From Flavilitoribacter nigricans DSM 23189 = NBRC 102662 (lineage in GTDB: Bacteria > Bacteroidota > Bacteroidia > Chitinophagales > Saprospiraceae): a DNA stretch of 49,549 nucleotides. The notes under the pieces were generated by a model. The model was not told where the DNA came from, did not search any database, and worked only from the letters and a program-made list of their open reading frames with translations. The stretch covers positions 1-49,549 of the forward strand of contig NZ_PDUD01000061.1 of assembly GCF_002646595.1 (NCBI RefSeq). The letters run 5' to 3'. Positions within the stretch are counted from its first letter, which is position 1. Every line of letters starts with the position of its first letter. The position numbers and the translations under genes are program-made. This document shows, piece after piece, positions 44,974 through 49,549 of this stretch.

Positions 44974-46368
44974 TCAGTCCATAATAATGATCATACCGCC
45001 GTCACCTCCGCTATCCGGAGTGGGCGGCGCGACGTCTTTCATCTTTTTCTGACGTTCCAGGGCCTGGGCTTCCCGGATACGCCGGGCTTCTTCCTGTTTT
45101 TTCTTGATCTCTTCCTTGATGTTATTGTCGATATAATTCCAGGCAATATCCTTGGCTTCTGCGGGAACGGAGAGGTAGACCATATCGCCTTCTTCCAGGC
45201 CGTGGTCGATCATCACCTGGTCGGCGTTGGAAAGGCCGATCACTACTTCCTGCTTGATCAGACTACCGTTCTGCTCTTTGTAAACGAAGGTCAGACTATC
45301 GCTTTGCAGCGCTTCCAGGGGTACGAAGAGTACGTCGTTGAAAACATCGGTAACAATCTCATTACTGGTGGTCATGGCCGGCCGCATGATGGAGTCGACT
45401 TCATTTACCTGAACAACGATCTCGAATACTTTGGTGTCAAAACCGCGCAGTTCTTCCCCAATGTTGGCTACTTTCAATACGTTGCCGGTATAGGCACGGT
45501 CCGGGAAGGCATCCACCTGGATCGACACTTCCTGACCCACCCGCACCTTACTGATGTCCACCTCATTGACGTAAGTCTTGGAGATCATATCGGTGAGGTC
45601 GGGCAATTCGGCCACCACCGGATCCCAGGCGGAGATCCGGGAGCCCGGTTCTTTTTTGCCGTTCCAGGTTCGGGAGTAAATGACCATGCCGTCTTCGGGC
45701 GCCATAATGGTGAATTCATTGGAAAGGTCCGAGTAGATCTTCAGCTGGCGCTGGTTCTGGCGCATGAGCGCATTGATCTCTTCGATCTTCGCTTCGGACT
45801 GGATCTTAACCAGTTCGTATTTTTTGACGAGCTGACCGTAATCCCGCTCCGTTTTTTCCATATCCAGTTCAGCCTGCTGGATCACGGATTGCGGCTCGTA
45901 TTGACTCTGATCGACCTTGAGTTGTTTTTCCTTTTTGGTAAATTCCAGATTGACCAGCTGGTCGCGCAGTCCGCGCAGCTCGATAGCGGTATCGATCTTG
46001 GCCTGTTCCAGCTGGGTACGTATCTTTTCGAGTTCGGTCTGTACGTTACTCATTTTTCCGGCCAGTTCGGTACGGTCCAGTTTGGCTACATACTGACCGG
46101 ATGAGACCGTAGTTCCTTCCGGAACGAGATCGGCCAGGGTGGTTTCGTAAATACCGGCCGGCCGCATGCCCTGGGGCGCGCGGATCTTTACCGACCGTTT
46201 GGCCTGTAGTTCTCCGGTGGCCGTTACGGTGATCACAAATTCACCGCGTTGGGCCTCAGCCATGATCTCCGACTTTTGCTCTTTATTGGGAGCGCAGGAA
46301 ATGAAGAGAGCGATAATTGAGAAGGCAAATAAGGAGAATAGATTGGCATGTTGAAGGGAGCGTCGCAT
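44974..46368 (-). CDS. Periplasmic membrane fusion lipoprotein (HlyD/MacA family)
   Basis: A 464-residue protein. The ATG at 46368 gives MRRSLQHANLFSLFAFSIIALFISC, a lipoprotein signal with Cys25. The frame runs 74 codons further upstream without signal features. Then come a biotinyl-lipoyl-like half-motif (ELQAKRSVKIRAPQGMRPAGIYE), a long coiled coil (about 100-215, with LEKIRTQLEQAKIDTAIELRG), the return beta strands (GMVIYSRTWNGKKEPGSRI) and the beta-barrel (VGQEVSIQVDAFPDRAYTGNVLKV). A C-terminal charged helix with KKQEEARRIREAQ and a Gly-Gly tail follows. It is the first gene of the operon and should bridge the permease and the TolC-like duct. Confidence 0.88.
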   Translation of the reverse strand: MRRSLQHANLFSLFAFSIIALFISCAPNKEQKSEIMAEAQRGEFVITVTATGELQAKRSVKIRAPQGMRPAGIYETTLADLVPEGTTVSSGQYVAKLDRTELAGKMSNVQTELEKIRTQLEQAKIDTAIELRGLRDQLVNLEFTKKEKQLKVDQSQYEPQSVIQQAELDMEKTERDYGQLVKKYELVKIQSEAKIEEINALMRQNQRQLKIYSDLSNEFTIMAPEDGMVIYSRTWNGKKEPGSRISAWDPVVAELPDLTDMISKTYVNEVDISKVRVGQEVSIQVDAFPDRAYTGNVLKVANIGEELRGFDTKVFEIVVQVNEVDSIMRPAMTTSNEIVTDVFNDVLFVPLEALQSDSLTFVYKEQNGSLIKQEVVIGLSNADQVMIDHGLEEGDMVYLSVPAEAKDIAWNYIDNNIKEEIKKKQEEARRIREAQALERQKKMKDVAPPTPDSGGDGGMIIIMD

Positions 46369-46964
46369 ACATTGTAAATTTAGGTGTAAAAAAGACCTCT
46401 TGTGCACGGGAACGAATTTAGAAAAAATGCCTAATTGCCTGGATGTTAGGCCAGGAATTAACATTTTCATAATGATTAATCTCTTAAAAGAGACAGTCCG
46501 AATATTACATAGATGCAGATTGGCCGGATTTAGTTGCACGAACGGGCCAAAAAAGTCGTATTTACGGGACTTTCCCGGAATTTGCGTCATCCAATATATT
46601 GTTGGCAGAAGCCCAAGATCGGGGCAAAAAGTTGGTTAAATCCGGCCCGGAAAGGATATAACGACGTTATATTTAAGCCCGTCGATTTAGGTTTGCACGG
46701 CTATATTTTACTAGCAAAGGAGATACGTATTAGGCAAAAAAAATTTTAAAAAAAAGCCCTTCGCGGCACGGCCCGTTTCCCATTTTTTTCTCAACTTTGT
46801 ATTCCCTCGGAACTCAAGGTAACAGCAACACACGACATGCTTAGGTAAGATAACAACTCGTCTACTGAAGGTCGTAACGGACTGCTTCAAATCCTAACTT
46901 ACTGATACTCATTATTTTAAATTATTGGTAATTGTGCCTGGCGGCATAATTGTGTTAACTTTTA
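46369..46964. other. Intergenic region upstream of dnaA
   Basis: No gene is supported in these 596 bases, although short frames exist. The first part precedes the efflux operon and the last part precedes dnaA. Noted: a hairpin-like TCTCTT...AAGAGA near 46482; a perfect odd palindrome (46656-46672); and GC-rich inverted segments around 46545-46580. I searched by eye for the consensus DnaA box TTATCCACA and found none, so no origin is called here. Confidence 0.5.
46656..46672. promoter_or_regulatory. 17-base palindrome ATATAACGACGTTATAT
   Basis: ATATAACG-A-CGTTATAT is a perfect odd palindrome about 300 bases upstream of dnaA and 288 bases upstream of the efflux operon start. Its length and symmetry suit a dimeric regulator operator; no T-run follows. 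Confidence 0.45.
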
Positions 46965-48407
46965 ATGTATTTTGGAATGGTAATTGATCACGCTGCCGTA
47001 TGGGATAATTGTCTGCAGACAATTCGTAAGAATGTTCCAACTCAGAGTTTCAGAACCTGGTTTGAGCCGATCAAGCCGGTAGGGTTGGAAGATCATGCGT
47101 TGACCATACAAGTACCCAACAAGTTTTTTTACGAATGGCTGGAGGAGCACTACGTGAGCCTCCTGAAAATGACTATTCGCAAAGAGCTGGGAGACCGTGG
47201 TCGTCTGGAGTATCAGATCCTGATGTCGAACGGTAGTAACGGACACGACCACAAGTCGCGGTCCAACGGAAGCGAAAAACCCGTGGAGGATAAATTCGGC
47301 CCGGGTATGGTAGATATGGGTAACATTAAGAACCCATTCGTCATTCCGGGGATCAAAAAGATGAAGATCGATCCGCAGTTGAATGCGATCTATACTTTTG
47401 ACACCTATATAGAAGGAGACTGCAATCGACTGGCGCGTTCGGCCGGGCAGGCTATCGCCAAGAATCCGGGCGGTACTTCTTTCAATCCTCTGGTGATCTT
47501 CGGGGATGTGGGACTGGGTAAAACGCACCTGGCGCACGCCGTGGGTAATGAGGTGATCGAACGTTTCCCCAATAAGACGGTACTCTACGTTTCGTCCGAA
47601 AAGTTTACCAACCAGATCATCCAGTCCATTAAAAATAATGCGGTCAACGATTTCGTCAACTTCTACCAGCTGATCGATGTGCTGATCGTGGACGATATCC
47701 AGTTCCTGGCCAACAAGCAAAAGACCCAGGAGATCTTTTTCCATATTTTCAACCAACTCCATCAGAATAATCGCCAGATCATCCTGACCTCCGACCGGGC
47801 TCCCAAAGACCTGGACGGTATGGAAGAGCGACTGATCTCCCGCTTTAAGTGGGGACTGTCGGCCGATCTGCAGGCGCCCGATCTGGAAACCCGGATGGCC
47901 ATCCTGGAAGCGAAGATGAGCCGTGAGGGCGTGGAGATCCCGCAGAACGTCACGGAATTTATCTGCTATAACATCAAAAACAACATCCGGGAGCTGGAAG
48001 GCGTACTGGTATCCCTGATTGCGCAGTCTTCCCTCAACCGCCGCGAGATCGACGTTGATCTGGCAAAGGTGGTCGTGAAGAACTTCGTGACGGAGATCAA
48101 CAAGGAGATCACCGTGGAATTCATCCAGAAACTGGTTGCCGAACACTTCAGCGTGGCCGTCGAGAAGCTGCAGGGCAAAACCCGGAAGCGGCAGGTCGTG
48201 ATCGCCCGGCAACTATCCATGTACCTCGCCAAAAACCTCACCGATAAGTCGCTGAAAGCCATCGGAGAAACCTTCGGCGGGCGGGACCACAGTACTGTGA
48301 TCTACTCCTGCAAAACGGTGCAGGACCTGATGGAAACCGACGCTATCTTTAAGGATACGGTGGTTGAGCTGGAGAAGAAGATCCGGATGAGTTTGAACGA
48401 TAAGTAA
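46965..48407 (+). CDS. dnaA: Chromosomal replication initiator DnaA
   Basis: A 480-residue replication initiator (476 if it starts at ATG 46977, which gives the family-like MVIDHAAVWDNCL). Domain I (about 5-85) has the usual SFRTWFEPI. A short Ser/Gly/Asn linker follows (about 90-120). The AAA+ domain carries Walker A GDVGLGKTH (about 180-188) and Walker B VLIVDDIQF (about 236-244), plus sensor LTSDRAPKDL. Domain IV ends with the signature GGRDHSTVIYSC that contacts DnaA boxes (about 435-446). It opens the origin in the cytoplasm. The gene stands alone, flanked by a long upstream gap and a downstream terminator; no dnaN or gyrB neighbour is seen. Confidence 0.97.
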   Translation: MYFGMVIDHAAVWDNCLQTIRKNVPTQSFRTWFEPIKPVGLEDHALTIQVPNKFFYEWLEEHYVSLLKMTIRKELGDRGRLEYQILMSNGSNGHDHKSRSNGSEKPVEDKFGPGMVDMGNIKNPFVIPGIKKMKIDPQLNAIYTFDTYIEGDCNRLARSAGQAIAKNPGGTSFNPLVIFGDVGLGKTHLAHAVGNEVIERFPNKTVLYVSSEKFTNQIIQSIKNNAVNDFVNFYQLIDVLIVDDIQFLANKQKTQEIFFHIFNQLHQNNRQIILTSDRAPKDLDGMEERLISRFKWGLSADLQAPDLETRMAILEAKMSREGVEIPQNVTEFICYNIKNNIRELEGVLVSLIAQSSLNRREIDVDLAKVVVKNFVTEINKEITVEFIQKLVAEHFSVAVEKLQGKTRKRQVVIARQLSMYLAKNLTDKSLKAIGETFGGRDHSTVIYSCKTVQDLMETDAIFKDTVVELEKKIRMSLNDK

Positions 48408-48463
48408 AATATCCGACCGAGCCCAAAGCCCGAATCTTCCCACAAAACCGGACTAAAATAATA

Positions 48464-48499
48464 AGCCCCCGATCTCCGCAGCAGGAGACCGGGGGCTTT
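48464..48499 (+). terminator. Terminator after dnaA
   Basis: AGCCCCCGATCTCC (48464-48477) pairs with GGAGACCGGGGGCT (48484-48497) with one mismatch, followed by a short T-rich tail (TTCTCATTT). It lies 56 bases past the dnaA stop. Confidence 0.75.
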
Positions 48500-48676
48500 C
48501 TCATTTCCGGGCAGCCGCCCGAAATTTCCGGTATCGGTCGGCCCTGATGTGGAAAAGCAGTCCGGCCCGGAAAAAAATCCGTATACTTTACCACTCGTAT
48601 CACTTTCTGTCTGAAAGACTTGTGCAGTACCCCCGCAATTTTTTGGCCGATGACTAAGAAAAAATACCAAAAAGCC

Positions 48677-48707
48677 TTGCGGGAAACCTATTTGATCCGT
48701 ACATTTG
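48677..48707 (+). promoter_or_regulatory. Bacteroidota-type promoter of the tRNA genes
   Basis: A TTG at 48677-48679 and TACATTTG at 48700-48707 are separated by 20 bases, matching the Bacteroidota pattern (-33 TTG/TTTG, -7 TAnnTTTG). Transcription would start about 48714, 18 bases before the tRNA-Ser gene. Confidence 0.65.
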
Positions 48708-48731
48708 CAATCGCTTTTGAAAAGGCAGCTC

Positions 48732-48821
48732 GGGTGGAGTGGGTGAGTGGCTGAAACCACCGGTTTGCTAAACCGACGTACTCTGAAAGGGGTACCGCGG
48801 GTTCGAATCCCGCCTCCACCG
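48732..48821 (+). tRNA. tRNA-Ser (anticodon GCT)
   Basis: A 90-base class II tRNA. The acceptor stem GGTGGAG (48732-48738) pairs with CTCCACC (48814-48820), with discriminator G. The anticodon loop TTGCTAA carries GCT. A long variable arm (CGTACTCTGAAAGGGGTACC) and T-arm GCGGGTTCGAATCCCGC are present. CCA is not encoded. Confidence 0.95.
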
Positions 48822-48863
48822 CAAGCTAATGGATCCTGGCTATAATGTTAGACAGGTTTCAGT

Positions 48864-48939
48864 GATGGAGTGGGTGTCTTAGCATCGCATGGTAAGTTTT
48901 CTTATCATCGGTTCGCACCCACGTTTAACGTACTCCATC
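48864..48939 (+). ncRNA. 76-nt folded element between two tRNA genes (tRNA-like or degenerate tRNA)
   Basis: GATGGAGT (48864-48871) pairs perfectly with ACTCCATC (48932-48939). Directly inside, GGGTG (48872-48876) pairs with CACCC (48916-48920). Two further hairpins are ATGGTAAG (48889-48896) / CTTATCAT (48901-48908), with one G-U and a TTTT loop, and ACGT-TTA-ACGT (48921-48931). Size and closing stem are tRNA-like, and the first 13 bases match the tRNA-Ser start at 12 positions. However, it lacks a normal anticodon arm, and the GGTTCG is not placed in a T-arm. It may be a new small RNA, a pseudo-tRNA or a processing element. Confidence 0.4.
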
Positions 48940-48957
48940 CAAATAAGAATATAATCA

Positions 48958-49032
48958 CGGGGTGTAGCGCAGTCCGGTTAGCGCACCTGTTTTGGGAACA
49001 GGGGGCCGCAGGTTCGAATCCTGCTACCCCGA
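48958..49032 (+). tRNA. tRNA-Pro (anticodon TGG)
   Basis: A 75-base tRNA. The acceptor stem CGGGGTG (48958-48964) pairs with TACCCCG (49025-49031), discriminator A. The anticodon arm CCTGT-TTTGGGA-ACAGG carries TGG, and the T-arm GCAGGTTCGAATCCTGC is standard. CCA is not encoded. It is probably in the same transcript as tRNA-Ser. Confidence 0.95.
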
Positions 49033-49045
49033 CACTGATTATCAG

Positions 49046-49077
49046 GGAGTTATGACTTAGGTTGTAACTCCTTTTTT
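49046..49077 (+). terminator. Intrinsic terminator after tRNA-Pro
   Basis: GGAGTTA (49046-49052) pairs with TAACTCC (49065-49071), followed by six Ts (49072-49077). Confidence 0.85.
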
Positions 49078-49157
49078 CTTTGGTTTAAACAGGGTTTAAA
49101 CATTTCATACCTTCCACATCACCTTGCCTGATATTTTAAATTATAAAAAGCTTTCGG

Positions 49158-49386
49158 TTCAGCGTTCAGTTCGAAATCATCTAAATCAATAAAAATCACC
49201 ATCTTAAGTGAAAATCTACTGACCGCTGAGCAAAGCAAGCATTATCTCAATGAAAAAGTTTAGCGTTCAGCGTTCAGCCCAAAATGACTTAAAGTCATGA
49301 TTGCCAGTTTTTTAATTGAAAAGTTACTGAACGCTGACCAGAGAGAAGAATTGGTTATCAGAAAAAGCAACGGACTCAGCGTTCAG
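49158..49386. repeat. Repeat cluster built on TCAGCGTTCAG and its inverse
   Basis: TTCAGCGTTCAG (49158-49169) faces CTGACCGCTGA (49219-49229). TAGCGTTCAGCGTTCAG (49261-49277) faces CTGAACGCTGA (49327-49337). A third TCAGCGTTCAG is at 49376-49386. Units are spaced about 103-115 bases, and each of the first two can fold into a stem-loop of about 70 bases. The second encloses a perfect palindrome ATGACTT-A-AAGTCAT. Confidence 0.7.
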
Positions 49387-49549
49387 TTCATATCGGATTA
49401 AGTTTATGATTTTCAGTAATTTAAATAAAAATAGACTATCAGCTAAAAAACTGGTAACAGTTTAATTCATGATTTCTGAAGAAAGAAATAATTAGTTTTT
49501 TGTTCTTCTTTACTTCTTTCAGTACTCGTATAACTTCCAGCTTCAAAGC

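Larger units (their letters stand above)
48408..48731. other. Gap between dnaA and tRNA-Ser
   Basis: These 324 bases contain a terminator hairpin (48464-48499) and a tRNA promoter (48677-48707); no gene is seen between them. Confidence 0.6.
49033..49549. other. Downstream region without genes, carrying a repeat cluster
   Basis: No gene is supported in the last 517 bases. They hold the tRNA terminator (49046-49077), two GTTTAAAC palindromes (49083-49090, 49094-49101) and an inverted repeat cluster (49158-49386). Base composition is clearly more AT-rich than the coding parts of the window. Confidence 0.6.

Noticed and set aside
46369-46964. Replication origin next to dnaA
   Set aside because: No TTATCCACA-type DnaA boxes or DnaA-trio/AT-rich unwinding pattern could be seen by eye; proximity to dnaA alone is not enough in Bacteroidota.
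46962-48212. 416-codon frame on the minus strand opposite dnaA
   Set aside because: dnaA has all diagnostic motifs in the plus frame; the antisense frame is non-coding shadow.
49083-49101. GTTTAAAC repeats beside tRNA-Pro as an attachment site of an integrated element
   Set aside because: No integrase gene and no repeat of the tRNA 3' end were seen within the window; the sequence to the right would be needed.

Overview
The window is chromosomal DNA of a free-living Bacteroidota bacterium, most likely of the Saprospiria/Lewinella type. The case rests on gene content: a SusC/SusD pair, a hybrid two-component system, type IX secretion (T9SS) parts (PorE-like protein, C-terminal sorting domain), Bacteroidota-type DnaA, bacillithiol genes, an EAD11 domain and a TAnnTTTG promoter ahead of a tRNA. 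No 16S rRNA is present, so the lineage is inferred from family knowledge.

Layout. 1-96 is the tail of a probable transposase. 232-3768 holds small housekeeping genes (secreted DinB-like protein, Nudix hydrolase, conserved hypothetical, acyltransferase, DinB). 3883-8895 has a PorE-like OmpA protein divergent from a large PKD/T9SS-sorted surface protein. 9160-12771 has a LysM protein convergent with a membrane TPR protein carrying an N-terminal effector-associated domain (EAD11-like). 12965-17408 holds a two-domain DUF1080 protein, a RAYT (REP-associated tyrosine transposase), endonuclease III and a TlpA-like thioredoxin. Two related REP-like palindromes lie at 14369 and 17416.

17458-32570 is a polysaccharide/oligosaccharide utilisation locus: a giant hybrid sensor/AraC regulator (minus strand) divergent from a lipoprotein AGE-family epimerase, then SusC, SusD and two surface glycan-binding lipoproteins. 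No glycoside hydrolase is encoded in it. 32760-36736 holds bacillithiol deacetylase BshB1, a small membrane protein, a lipoprotein amidohydrolase, acylphosphatase and a GNAT acetyltransferase. 37001-42028 holds a short-chain isoprenyl diphosphate synthase, a CheY-like regulator, a REC-PAS-kinase-REC protein whose kinase core has lost its catalytic residues, and a YpdA-like bacillithiol disulfide reductase. 42109-46368 is a minus-strand efflux operon (membrane fusion protein, MacB-type permease, TolC) with no ATPase gene. 46965-48407 is dnaA, followed by tRNA-Ser(GCT), a tRNA-sized folded element, and tRNA-Pro(TGG).

The less expected content is in the intergenic DNA. It includes degenerate 7-8 bp tandem arrays (32694-32763, 40798-40837 with an inverted partner at 40913-40992, 23694-23718), inverted GCGTTCAG-type repeats at 49158-49386, a palindrome cluster at 23581-23812, and the RAYT-linked palindromes. 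The strongest candidates for something undescribed are the 76-nt element between the two tRNAs, the paired octamer arrays, the dead-kinase hybrid and the EAD11-TPR membrane protein. No CRISPR array, rRNA, phage or complete insertion sequence was seen.
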